From NCBI GenBank assembly GCA_964007475.1, contig OZ023273.1, forward strand, positions 83,835,712-83,899,711: a stretch of DNA of 64,000 nucleotides. Direction: 5' to 3'. Below, one piece after another: positions 46,718 to 57,159 of this stretch (position 1 is its first letter; every line of letters starts with the position of its first letter). A program made the position numbers and the translations under genes. The notes beneath the pieces were generated by a model that worked only from the letters and a program-made list of their open reading frames with translations, made no database searches and was not told the origin of the DNA. Origin of the DNA: Hybos culiciformis (Eukaryota; Arthropoda; Insecta; Diptera; Hybotidae).

Positions 46718-46992
46718 CAGTCATACCCCGGATAACGTTGCCCCGAACAACGTTGTTCCGTTGCAACATCAGTTCACTATTATAGTCATACCCCACTGTA
46801 ACGTTGCGTGGCTTCAATGTAACGTTTTTTTTTTAAAATCCGTTTTTTCAAAAACCTAAGCAAGCGGTGTTATTTTAAAATCTTTTTTTTTATATAAATT
46901 TTATAATTGCTCCGTATAACGTTGTTTCGGTTAACATTACGTTTTTCTGGAACCATTTAAAAACGTTAACCGGGGGGGGGGGGGGGGGGGGG
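46718..46992. mobile_element. pogo/Tigger-like fragment ending in a G-tract
   Basis: CAGTCATACCCCGGATAACG at the left, flanked by TA, is a pogo-type end. ATAACGTTG/CGTTAACC words follow. Where the mirrored end should read ACCGGGGTATGACTG there is instead a run of 21 G (46972-46992). It abuts the preceding TIR element with only 1-2 bp between. Confidence 0.65.
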
Positions 46993-47288
46993 TAACCCTC
47001 TATATATTTTTTTTTTTGTATAAAAATTTTAATTATTAAATTTTGAAAGTCGAACAAGTAAAAAAATAAAGTTGATAGTAGTTGAAAAATAAAAAAAAAT
47101 AAAGTTGAGTATTTTACCATTTAAATTTACTTTAATAATTTTTTCAACGAATTCAATTACAAAACTTATTTAAAAAAAAAAACTAAGTGCATTTTTAATT
47201 ATTTTCCAGCATCAGATATAACATTCGGATGAGAAAAAATATGTATATAACATGTTGTAGAGTAGGATTGGACTTAATTTCAATCAAT

Positions 47289-47914
47289 GCATTACGGACA
47301 GTTCACGGTAAACAATTCACCGTAAGACAATTCACCGTAAGACAATTCACCGTATGGACAATTCACCGTATGGACAATTCATCGTATGAACAATTCACCG
47401 TATGGACAATTCACCGTATGGACAATTCACCGTATGGACAATTCACCGTATAGACAATTCACCGTATGGACAATTCACCGTATGGACAATTCACCGTATG
47501 AATAATTTATCGCAAAGAAAATTATTTTTATCAATCCGGGCAGCCGCCCGGATTGATAAAAATAATTTTCTTTGCGATGAATTATTCATACGGTGAATTG
47601 TCCATACGGTGAAATATTTTTTCTAAAATTTTACAGTTGTTTTTAAATTTTAGGTAAATCATTTAGCTTTACCCAGTCAGTACCACGAGGAGACGATCTA
47701 TCTACGTTACCGATCACTTTTTTTGTTCATTTAGTTTTTTTTTTGGTTTTTGTTAAATATTTTTATTTTTTATTTCTTGAATTTAAATGATCAAATTAAA
47801 CAGAAAATAGTTAGTTCATACGATGAATTGTCCTTACGGTGAATTGTCCACACGGTGAATTGTTTCGGTGAATTGTCTTACGGTGAATTGTTTACGGTGA
47901 ATTGTCCGCAATGC
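47289..47914. mobile_element. Palindromic element built of a 16-bp minisatellite
   Basis: The left end GCATTACGGACAGTTCACGG mirrors the right end ACGGTGAATTGTCCGCAATGC-like sequence. From the left run about 14 tandem copies of ATTCACCGTATGGACA; complementary copies (CCATACGGTGAATTGT) run from 47580 and again at 47815-47905. Between the first two sets lies a near-perfect hairpin (about 47474-47613) centred on CCGGGCAGCCGCCCGG. Non-coding. Confidence 0.8.
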
Positions 47915-48034
47915 AAAGAGAGGGTGTTAAGAAAGAAAACACGTAGGCTACAGTTTTTGTTTAATTATTTAACGTAAAGCATTAATGGCAAAGTAATTTT
48001 TCCAAGAAGACCGTACATGGAAACATTATTCTTA

Positions 48035-48262
48035 TTGATACGGTGAATTGTCCATACGGTGAATTAACCATACGGTGAATTGTCCATACGGTGAATTAAA
48101 CATACGGTGAATTGTCCATACGGTGAATTGTCCATACGGTGAATTGTTCATACGATGAATTGTTCATACGATGAATTGTCCATACGGTGAATTGTCCATA
48201 CGGTCAATTTTCTTACGGTGAATTGTCTTACGGTGAATTGTTTACGATGAATTGTCCAGACA
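48035..48262 (-). repeat. Second array of the 16-bp minisatellite
   Basis: About 14 tandem copies of CCATACGGTGAATTGT in the same orientation as the right half of the preceding element, ending TTTACGATGAATTGTCC. It looks like the right end of a second related copy whose left end is missing. Confidence 0.8.
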
Positions 48263-49495
48263 CCAAACTAATTGGGATTTGATTATATATATGGGAATGT
48301 TTTATAATCTATACTAGTTCACTTTCTTTGGGTATTTCATACGATACAGTTTAATTTTTTACAAAAAACAAATTATTACAGAGTACAGATTTTCCTAGAA
48401 ATAAATTTACATTAAATTTAATTCAAATTATCCTACGAAGACTATTCGAAATAGTTTTTATCTATTTGCAATAATTATGTAATTACTTAATATTGAATAT
48501 CAAAAAAAAAAATTCAAAAAAAAAACAAAAATAAATAAAATAAAAGAGATTTTATATTAAATGACATCTAACACTGTTATGACAACATTTTCCTTTAAAT
48601 AATAATTAATCTTAGAGGTCATAAATGTTAATAATCAAAAAATTAAAAACTAAATTTTTAAATAAATAATATTAATTTAAATTATTATATTAATTCAAAT
48701 GAACCTTAAAAATAATGTCATTCCCCATTTACGTCAGTACCTATATAATTCAATTTTAATAACATTAATTTCATCATTTAACAAATTTTTAATGAGTTTT
48801 ATTTTGTTGTCTTATTTTTCATTTGTTATGTCTAATTATATTATGCTGCTCAAATTTAAAGATAAGAAAGAATTAATTTAATTATTTTCTTGAAATAAAA
48901 TAACATACATACCTGTTTCTTTAAGCCAAATTTATGTTTGTATATAAATTATTATGATGATAATTTAATTTTGAAAATTCGAATATAAAATTCCATAGCT
49001 TCTGCTCGAGCTCGATCAAAATGAAAAAAATAACGTACAATATGTTTTGAGTTTTTTCCGTCGGCCGGGCGTCGCCTATTAATAATCATGAAACACAAAA
49101 TTACATCAAGACCGACTCCGCCTGTTTAAATTATCCAATTTTGTTCACTATTGTCTAAATAACCTAAAGGATAAGATTCTCGATGTTGTAGTTGTTAGCT
49201 CTCAAAATATCAATTGTAGTTAGAGAGCTCCGAATTATTTTAATAAAAAAAATGCATGCATTTATTTATGATTGAAATTTTGCTTTATTTATTTTATATA
49301 TTTCAGCTCCATCAGGTGACGAAGAGAAGGAAGGCGCGTAGATACCGTTTTGTTGCATTCAGTGTTTGGTAGATTTGGTAGAAATTTTTTGAGAAATTAA
49401 AAATTGAAATGAAAAAATTAAGATCCAACAATTTTCCTTAAATCTCGAATTTAATTTGGTAACAGTGCGATGTAACAAATAAAATAAACCGAGAC
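48263..49495. other. AT-rich non-coding stretch
   Basis: No gene is supported. A less AT-rich patch at 48995-49140 and 49310-49345 (AGCTCCATCAGGTGACGAAG) carries no recognisable protein or RNA. Confidence 0.4.
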
Positions 49496-50303
49496 TAGGG
49501 TTTCTGGACTGTTTTTAACAGTAACAGTAAAACAGCTGTTTTTTTTGAAAAAAATGAAAAACAGCAAACAGATGTTTTTGGAATGCTGTTTTTACTGTTT
49601 TTGCTAGAGGCTATGAAGCCTGTAAAACTAGCTGTTGAGAATCTTGGCAGAAAAAAATTTAACACTGATGAGCGCTGGCACAACATTAAAATTTATGGTT
49701 GAGAAACTCTCTTTAATTAAAAGTGAAATTAGCAAAAAGTTGATGGATGATTTGAACATTCGAATTGATGAACGTCGGATGATATGTACTTATTATGCGG
49801 CCTTAAGAACTCCACGATCACGACATCGAGAAGTTTTGAAGGCATGTTGGTATCTCGACTTTTTTGTGTAAATGATGTTTAAATAATTGAAACAACTGCC
49901 GATAGTTCCACAAGTGAAATTTTAACCCTACAAAACGAACTTAATGTATTGCTTGAGAAAATTGAATCACCTTCAGTAGCTCCTTGGAAACCACAATTTC
50001 AAGTGGTTAAAGGCTGAATCTACTCTCTTCAAAAACATAGGACAATTTTCAGTATGTGCTAATTTCTGTACAAAAATAAGAACACGTCGTTCTGACAAGT
50101 CATTATCATCACTCGTATACAAAGTTAAATTTATATTAAAATTTAAAGCATTTAATAAAACCATGCTTAGATATGGAAAAATTTAACTTGAACTTTTATT
50201 AAACATAAAAAAACAGTAAAACAGCTGTTAACTGCAGTTTTTTCAAAATTCTAAAACAGCAAACAGCTGTTTTTTTAAAAACTACTGTTTTTCAGAAACC
50301 CTA
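49496..50303 (+). mobile_element. 808-bp hAT element, 8-bp target duplication
   Basis: The ends TAGGGTTTCTG and CAGAAACCCTA are inverted, with AACAGCTGTT palindromes just inside both. The flanks ACCGAGAC (49488-49495) and ACTGAGAC (50304-50311) match at 7 of 8 positions. The interior holds decayed transposase: ENLGRKKF, TLKFMVEKLSLIKSEISKKL and DERRMICTYYA (49610-49870), and the dimerisation part VCANFCTKIRTRRSDKSLSS (about 50050-50115), in several frames. Confidence 0.88.
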
Positions 50304-51359
50304 ACTGAGACCTTAAAAAATGTATATTAAAAATTTTATTTTTATATGGGTTGTGTTTTTTCTCTTTGATTATTTTGCATCAAAATCCACATATAAATTA
50401 GCTCACTTTTATGCCTAATGGGAAAAGGGACACGAAAACATATCGCCAAGCATAAGTCCGTAGCTCATAAAAGACTTCGTTAATTTTAATTGTTATAAAG
50501 TAATTATATTATTCCGACTAACTATTCTATTTTTATTTGTTATCCATCATTGGCTAGTCAGAAATACATACTTTCGCACACCTATATTCTATTAAAAAAA
50601 ATTATTAAAACAAATATAATGTAATGTATTACATGTTTATTTCAATAAATACACAATTTAATATTATTTTCACTCACATTATTTAGAAATCTAGTATGTA
50701 CTAAATATATATACAATATAATTGAATAAGTAATAAAATTTTATTATTTAAGAATGAAAACAAATTCCATTCATCTTTAAATTGCTTCAATAACATTTAT
50801 TTTACATAAATAATTTTTAACAAATAAATTAAATACTAATTATATAAAGATTATAAAATAATACAAAAAATAAGTTATGTCGAAATAACAATATGTCAAT
50901 TTGTTTGGAACAATTTCAAAGTTATTATAATTTTCGAAGTTATTATAAATTAAGATAATTTTTTTATTATTGATATTAGATTCTCTCAAAAAAATCATTA
51001 GGGAAAAATATAAATTTCTTAAGTTTTTCATAGTAAAAAATATAGGTTTCTTTTTATACAATATACGAAGACAACAATAATGCAGTTGATAATAGTAATA
51101 TTTTCTGTTTAAATTTATTTTATTTATGGATTGGATTTAATTTTTTGAAATTGTTACGTTAGGTGATAAAATTAAAGGATCTCAGAGGTGTATCAGTTTT
51201 ATTTATTGTCTCGTGGACTAGAGACAAATTATAACGCTTACAAGTACTCAATAAAATAAAAATTAAAAAAAATCTAACTGATACAGAAATCTATTCTGTT
51301 GTTGAAATTTTTTTCTTTTTGATCTTCCTAAAGAAACAAAAAGAAAGCTAGGTAATAAA
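50304..51359. other. AT-rich non-coding stretch
   Basis: No gene, RNA or repeat boundary is supported. Confidence 0.4.
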
Positions 51360-51840
51360 AATTGCAAAAAAACCAGCCACAATTTTCAATGATAAAAACC
51401 TGAATCAAATTCCATTAAAAATAAAGACAAAAGGACCTACTAACTAAAGGTAACATACATAATTACAACATAACACCAACCTCAATTTGGATAAAAGTCT
51501 TCATTAAGCAAATCGATGACTATAATAATTTTTGCCAAATACTGTTGAAAGCCCAAGTAGAACATTTGTCGTTTGAGCCAAAAAATCAAAAACCAATTAA
51601 AACCGTTCTATCAGGCCTAGATGAGATCGAATGTTCTGACGTTAAAGCTGAATTAATCTAAATAACTCTAAAAGTTACTGATGTTAAACGCATAGTGGGA
51701 ATTATCCGATATATTTTGAGGATAAAAGCATCACATTAACTGAACTGAGAAACAAATCCCAGGTAATAAATCATATTAGACTAAAGTGGGAGCATGAATC
51801 TAAAAAATTTAACAAACCCACAAAATGCTTTAACTGTTAA
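51360..51840 (+). pseudogene. Jockey-type non-LTR retrotransposon gag (ORF1) fragment
   Basis: One frame at 51487-51660 reads IWIKVFIKQIDDYNNFCQIL, then HLSFEPKNQKPIKTVLSGLD and CSDVKAELI, ending in TAA. Further blocks give KVTDVKRIVGI and, near 51755-51840, SQVINHIRLKWEHES with KPTKCFNC. This is the order of the gag-like ORF1 of Jockey-type elements: an RRM-like/PRE_C2HC domain, then the first Cys pair of a zinc knuckle. Stops and frame changes make it a relic; no reverse transcriptase follows. Confidence 0.7.
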
Positions 51841-52477
51841 ATTTTTTTTTTGGTATTTTAATTTTTATCAAGAAAAATAATTTTAACATTTTTACCAAAA
51901 AAAATACTTTATCAAAGTTTTAAGGTTGTCAGTATTTTAATGAACAAAGAAACGCCCTCTGGATAAACTAAATCACATACAAGTTTAAAATTAATATGAA
52001 AATAAAAAATTTTAGCATTTAAAGAATCTATTATATATTTACGATCATCACTGAACGACTGGCTGATTCATTAACGCTTCTTTTTTTGTTTTAATTTTTT
52101 TTTTTTTAATTATGTAACATGGTAATTATTTCTTTTGTTTTTTTTTGTTATTTTTTGTTTGCGTAATATAGTTTAAAATAACTACGTTTCTAGAATAGGA
52201 TTTTCGATCGAATTCAAATCTGTATGTTCAGACAGCTATTACAAACTCTAGTTTTTATATTCTAAAAAAATTACCACCTGCAACTTTTTACGTACAAAGA
52301 TCAAATTGAATCTATTGTAACAAAAATTCTGTTAGAATACAAATTGAAATAAAATCAAAAAAATTATTAAAAAAATTGAAATGGACTTTGGTCTCTGTTT
52401 CGTCAAAAAAAAACTTTGAACAAAAATTAAAACAAAAATTACAAAAAAGAACAGAACCACATATACGCTAGTAGTAT
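51841..52477. other. AT-rich non-coding stretch
   Basis: Homopolymer-rich, with no gene visible. Confidence 0.4.
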
Positions 52478-52873
52478 ACAATCACACACCCTATACAAAC
52501 AGGGAAAAAATATAAGAAAGGTAAATATTCCATGTTTGTACCACTCAATATATGAAAACAAAACAGCGTTTTTTAAAAAAAAGCTAAAATTTAATTTTTT
52601 TCAAACTAAAGTGTAATTTTTATATAAGCTTTTTTTTTTCATACAAACACTATTTTCATACATTCAGAACTAATTTCATATATTGAGTAGTTAGTGTTTG
52701 TATGAAATAAAAGCTTATATAAAAATTACACTTTAGTTTAAAAAAAATAAAATTGTAGCTTTTTTTTTTCATACATTTAATAATAAAAACAAAGAACATT
52801 ACCCTTTTTTTGAAAATTTTTTGTTTTCCTGTTTTTTTGTATAGGGTGCGTAATTGTTGGTGCGCGATTGTAA
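52478..52873. repeat. Fold-back repeat just left of the Maverick genes
   Basis: ACAATCACACACCCTATACA at the left mirrors TGTATAGGGTGCG...CGATTGT at the right. Inside, 52603-52652 and 52692-52739 form a nearly perfect 48-bp stem (AAACTAAAGTGTAATTTTTA...). It may be a separate MITE or lie at the left terminus of the Maverick element. Confidence 0.7.
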
Positions 52874-53164
52874 AGTTTTTTAATGAAATATTTTTTATAA
52901 TAAAAAATAAACAAAAAATACTACTCAATAATGAAAAAGTGTTTTTCTCAAATTCAATAGTATTTTTTGTATATTTTACTTTTCATTCATAATTTTTATT
53001 TTTTGTATAGGTAAACAAACTTTTTGAAAAAGAAAAAGTATTTTTTCATATTTAATTTTATTTATACAAATTTTATTTCATTATATTCTGTTATTTATTA
53101 TTTGTTAAATTTTTTTGTAAATTTTTATAAATAAAAGCATGTAACAAACTATGTTTGTTAGTTA

Positions 53165-54142
53165 TTGCCTTGCATCAAACAGAAAATGAAAAATATAAAC
53201 AATATAATAAGTAAAGTTTATTATGACATAAATAATCCAAATGTCTATTCTTCGGAACAAAAATTATACAAAGCTCTAAAAAAACAAAAATTAACTCGCG
53301 CTGAAATAAAAAAATGGCTTGCAAAACAGAAAGTACATACTCTACATCAAAGAGTAATTAAAAAAAATTTTCCAAGAAATCATTATGTAGTTCAAAAAAT
53401 TGATCAACTCTGAGGAATTGATTTATGCGACTTAAAAATGTACAAAAAATTTAATGACAATTACACATTTTTATTAACTGTTATAGATGTGTTTTTAAAA
53501 TACGCTTGGGTTATTCCTTTAAAAAGTAAAACATCTAGTAATGTTATAAAATTTTTTAATGAAATATTAAAAAAATCTAATCGACAGCCAACTACTGTTC
53601 AAAGTGATAAAGGAAAAGAATTTAAAAATAAAAATTTTCAAAATTTTTTGAAACATAAAAACATAAAACAACGTTTCCCTTTAATTTTGTCGACAAATAA
53701 AGCAGCTGTAATTGAACGGTTTAATAGAACATTAAAAGAAAAAATGTTTAAACATTTTACTAATTATTCAACAAAACGTTATATTGATGTATTACCAAAA
53801 CTGGTTAATTCATATAATAATTCATATCATCGAACAATAAAAATGAAGCCTGTAGATGTTAAACCAGAAAATACAATTAAAGTTTATAATAATATTAAAA
53901 GCAATGTAAAAAATAATCCTCAAGTCTATGTTGATATATTTGAAAATAATTATGTTCGAATAATAAAAAAGAAAAAAACTTTTGAACATGGTTATACACA
54001 AAAATGGACAAATGAAATTTTTAAAGTTCACAAAATTATAAATAGGAAGCCGTATCCTCTTTTTATTTTAAAAGATCTTAAAGGTGCCGAAATTGAAGGT
54101 CGATTTTACTACCAAGAATTACAAAAAGTTTACAAAAAATGA
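53165..54142 (+). pseudogene. Maverick integrase with one in-frame stop
   Basis: Retroviral-type integrase that inserts the element's linear DNA. One frame runs from 53165 to 54142 with a single TGA at 53411-53413. The N-terminal part has the basic helical region (KQKLTRAEIKKWLAKQKVH). The core after the stop carries the DDE triad: Asp in LTVIDVFLKYAW, Asp in TVQSDKGKEF and Glu in VIERFNRTLK, with 35 residues between the second Asp and Glu. The C-terminal SH3-like part (WTNEIFKVHKI, FYYQELQKV) is typical of Maverick integrases. The stop lies between the N-terminal and core domains. Frame and conservation on both sides indicate one recent nonsense change. It overlaps the ATPase start by 4 nt (ATGA). 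Confidence 0.92.
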
Positions 54143-54831
54143 TAAAATTTTGTCATCCATTTACTATGATGATAGCAGGACCTTCATGTTGTGGCAAAAC
54201 AACATTTATTCATAAGTTAATTAAAAATTCAAAAAGTTTAATTCATCCACATCCAGATAGAATTATATGGTGTAATCCTAATATTATTGCCATACCAAAC
54301 GATTTAAAAGGAATTGAAAAATGTAGTTTAATACCTGAAGAATTTAATAACAAAGAAAACAAAACAATTTTAATTGTACTAGATGATCTTATGCTTGAAG
54401 CAAATACACAACAAATATGTAATTTGTTTACAAAAGGTTCACATCATCAAAACTTATCAGTTATTTTAATAACTCAAAATATTTTTCATCAAGGAAAATT
54501 TTGCCGTGACATATCATTAAATTGCAAATATTTAATTTTGTTTAAAAATCCCCGTGATAAATCTCAAATTTTGCCATTAGCAAGGCAAATATATCCTGAA
54601 CATGCAAAAGAATTTGCAAAACTATATATGGAGGTTACAAGAGTGCCTTATGGTTATATCATTGTAGATTTAACTCAAGAAATCAACGATTTATTTCGTT
54701 TTAGAACAAATATTTTTAATAATAATTATTGTGAATGTTTTTGTACAAACAAGCAATTAACAAATTTATCAAATCATTATGAAACGATTGAAAACAAACC
54801 ATCATATGTTGCATATGTTAAAGAAATCTAG
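54139..54831 (+). CDS. Maverick packaging ATPase (A32/FtsK-HerA type)
   Basis: A 230-aa intact protein. Walker A is AGPSCCGKTTF (residues 13-23), Walker B is ILIVLDDLM (77-85) and a sensor-like strand is VILITQN (108-114). In Mavericks and related viruses this ATPase pumps DNA into preformed capsids. Length and order of motifs fit the family. The ATG overlaps the integrase stop, and the 3' end overlaps the next reading frame by about 50 nt, indicating compact viral-style packing. No lesion is visible. Confidence 0.92.
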   Translation: MIKFCHPFTMMIAGPSCCGKTTFIHKLIKNSKSLIHPHPDRIIWCNPNIIAIPNDLKGIEKCSLIPEEFNNKENKTILIVLDDLMLEANTQQICNLFTKGSHHQNLSVILITQNIFHQGKFCRDISLNCKYLILFKNPRDKSQILPLARQIYPEHAKEFAKLYMEVTRVPYGYIIVDLTQEINDLFRFRTNIFNNNYCECFCTNKQLTNLSNHYETIENKPSYVAYVKEI

Positions 54832-55119
54832 TCCTAAATTTAGAAAAATTATTTTAAAAAACTGCAGTCCAGAGACAATAAAAGCATTATGTGAAATTGT
54901 TATAAATACTTTGAACGGAAATATAAAATTGTCAAATTTCAACTTGAACTTGTTACAAAATCATAAGAAAACTTTACGTTGTTTAGCAAATCGTAAATTA
55001 TCATTAAATAAAAAAGAAAAATTATTGTTCAAAAAGGTGGCTTTTTGCCAACACTTATAGGTACAGTTTTAACGGGAGTTATAGGTAGTTTACTATCAAA
55101 ATATTTAAAAAATGAATAA
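54779..55119 (+). pseudogene. Conserved small Maverick protein with frameshift
   Basis: The first frame (54779-55060; a likelier start is an internal ATG at 54806 or 54815) encodes a basic helical protein, LKKSSPKFRKIILKNCSPET...LRCLANRKLSLNKKEKLL. At about 55028-55040 the reading moves by -1 into a frame that gives GGFLPTLIGTVLTGVIGSLL, a hydrophobic tail, ending at 55117-55119 and overlapping the next ATG by 8 nt. The basic region plus GGFLP hydrophobic tail is a widely conserved small Maverick protein, possibly a virion or membrane-active component; its function is not established. The site CAAAAAG could in principle allow slippage, but a 1-nt loss is the simpler reading. Confidence 0.75.
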
Positions 55120-55786
55120 TTTTCAAAGAATCATACTTTTGTCACCAGAAGTTTATAACCAATTAAAAGAAAATATTTCACAAAACACTGAATTAAATTC
55201 AATTGATGTAAAAATGCAATCAATTTTAAATAATCCAAAACTAACTAAAAATAAAAAGTGGTATTTATATCGTCAAAAATTAATGCAGTATGCAAATAAA
55301 AAAAGACACAACATTTTACAACCAAACTTGCAAAAAACAGAAAACACTATTCCAAAAAAATTAACATTTAACATGAATACACAAACAAAAAGTAAGAAAA
55401 CTGGAAATGTAGCCACACAAGTAATACCAAAAACAGTTCGTAAAACAGTACAATCGACTCAGTATGATCCGATTGATTATTTATCTGATGAACTTTTTGA
55501 AACTAATAGTAATCCAGAAAACAGTGAACTAGAAGAAGAAGAAATTCAACAACGTGCTATGTCAGCTGCATCAAGTGGAGCTCGTTTAAAAGAACGTAAA
55601 TCTATAAACATAGAAAAATATCGAACGTATGAAACAGATGACCATGACATTATAACTGTACCAATTTTAAAAGACGAAAAAAATAAACAGTCCACGCGAA
55701 GTCATTTGCAAAGAGATAGTAAAAAAACTGCTCAAACTCGACTTAATTATCAAGTGCGTAAAAATCCAAACTGGGAACACTATTAA
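55112..55786 (+). CDS. Conserved Maverick protein of unknown function, 224 aa
   Basis: An intact frame. The N-terminal 70 residues (LLSPEVYNQLKENI, MQSILNNPKLTKNKKWYLYR, KLMQYANKK) form a helical segment seen in the equivalent gene of many Mavericks. The rest is low-complexity, basic and then acidic (SELEEEEIQQ), ending with a basic tail (RKNPNWEHY). It lies between the GGFLP protein and the penton-like gene and shares one base with the latter (TAATG). The composition would fit a nucleic-acid-binding virion protein, but this is inference. Confidence 0.8.
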   Translation: MNNFQRIILLSPEVYNQLKENISQNTELNSIDVKMQSILNNPKLTKNKKWYLYRQKLMQYANKKRHNILQPNLQKTENTIPKKLTFNMNTQTKSKKTGNVATQVIPKTVRKTVQSTQYDPIDYLSDELFETNSNPENSELEEEEIQQRAMSAASSGARLKERKSINIEKYRTYETDDHDIITVPILKDEKNKQSTRSHLQRDSKKTAQTRLNYQVRKNPNWEHY

Positions 55787-56686
55787 TGAATCAAAATAAT
55801 AATTTTTATGTCACACTTCTAAGTGACGCATCATCAACTTTTTATAGCACAAACTCGCTATCCACTTTTACAAACAAATTGTCAGGAGAAATAAATTTAG
55901 AAAACAATAAATGGCAGATTGGAGTTTCTGAAATCTATATTAATGAATTTATTCCAAATATTTTTGGTGAAGATTATGAAAATAGTGTTTTTGTTGTTAT
56001 TGGTCATACTAATGATAATCAAAATGGTATTGGAAAAACATATGTTCCTCTTAACTCATTTGAAAAACATCTTGATTGGAGAACATTTTTAAAAATTCTT
56101 TTTCAAAAAATTACTCCTGCATCTGGATATACTAAACAAGAAGTTGAAGAATATTTTATATGGGAAATTTATGATTCAATTACAAATGATGCTAATTATA
56201 AATTGCTAAAAAATAAAAAGCCAATTCAAGAACCTAATATGACAATATTTTCTAAAAATAATAATATAAAACTAATAATTCCTTTAAAAAATTCTTATTC
56301 AGTACAATTTTTAATGAAAATGCTATTTGAAAATGCAAATTGAAAATATTTCCGTATATAAAGAAAAAATAATCAAATACTTTGAACTATTTTTAAAAAG
56401 ACATAAAACAATTTTAAAATCCACAATGTTATTTATGTATAATGATTTAATTAAACCATCTCATATTGCTGATTCAAAACTTAAAATTTAAAAAATTTTT
56501 GAAGTTAAAAATGCATTTGAACCTACAATAATTCATTTTAAAAATATACAATATCACGAACTAGAAAAAACCACTTTTGACAATATTTCAATAAAAATAG
56601 CTGATAAATATGGATATGATATTGATTTTTGTAGAAGTGAAATACCAACAAGAGTTGAATTACATTTTTTAAAAAAAAATGTATAA
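55786..56686 (+). pseudogene. Maverick penton-like minor capsid protein, broken
   Basis: The first 185 codons are open: NFYVTLLSDASSTFYSTNSL, FTNKLSGEINL and NNKWQIGVSEIYIN are the N-terminal strands of the Maverick minor capsid (single jelly-roll, penton-like) protein that plugs capsid vertices. The frame ends at TGA 56341-56343. A +1-shifted frame starting near 56333 continues with LKSTMLFMYNDLI to a TAA at 56489-56491, then on to 56686 with FEPTIIHFKNIQYHEL and CRSEIPTRVELHF. The combined length of about 300 aa fits the family. One frameshift and one stop make it defective. Confidence 0.8.
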
Positions 56687-56722
56687 ATAAACGTAATTTA
56701 CATATTAATTTATTATTTATCA

Positions 56723-57159
56723 ATGAACAATCGTTATATAAAATACTATTTAGCACAAACAGGGGGTAATATTAATGATATAGGCCCCTGTGGCATTCAG
56801 CAATTCATTATCAACGCGGCAGAGGATTAGGTGATATTTTTGGAGGCATTTTTCGTTTCATAAAACCTATGCTATCATCAGGATTGAGCATGCTTAAAAA
56901 TGAAGCTTTAAATACGGGATTATCGGCAATTCAAGATTTAGCTGCTGGCGCCAATCCTAAAGAAGTTTTACAAGATAAAGGAATGAGTGCATTAAAAAAT
57001 ATAAGACGCAATGCTGTAAATAAATTACAATCAATGTACGGAACAGGAAGAAAGAAAACTATAAAAAGAAAACGAAAACATAAACCAATTCATTCTAAGC
57101 GAAAACGGAGATCTGTAAAAAGAAAATCAAAAAAACGGATTTTAGATATTTTTGATTAA
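56723..57159 (+). pseudogene. Small basic Maverick virion-like protein, frameshifted
   Basis: A start at 56723 gives MNNRYIKYYLAQTGG and then leaves frame near 56785-56795. The following frame reads YQRGRGLGDIFGGIFRFIKP, an amphipathic segment, followed by KNEALNTGLSAIQDLAAGA and a highly basic C-terminus (KRKRKHKPIHSKRKRR) ending at 57159. The QRGxGxG-x-FGGxFR pattern is conserved in Maverick elements next to the capsid gene. It has been compared with small adenoviral core or lytic proteins, but I cannot confirm that. Confidence 0.75.

Noticed and set aside
47229..47596. Two overlapping open frames with repeated QFTVWTIHRMDNSPYG peptides
   Set aside because: They result from a 16-bp minisatellite read in all three frames (48-bp period); there is no gene signal.
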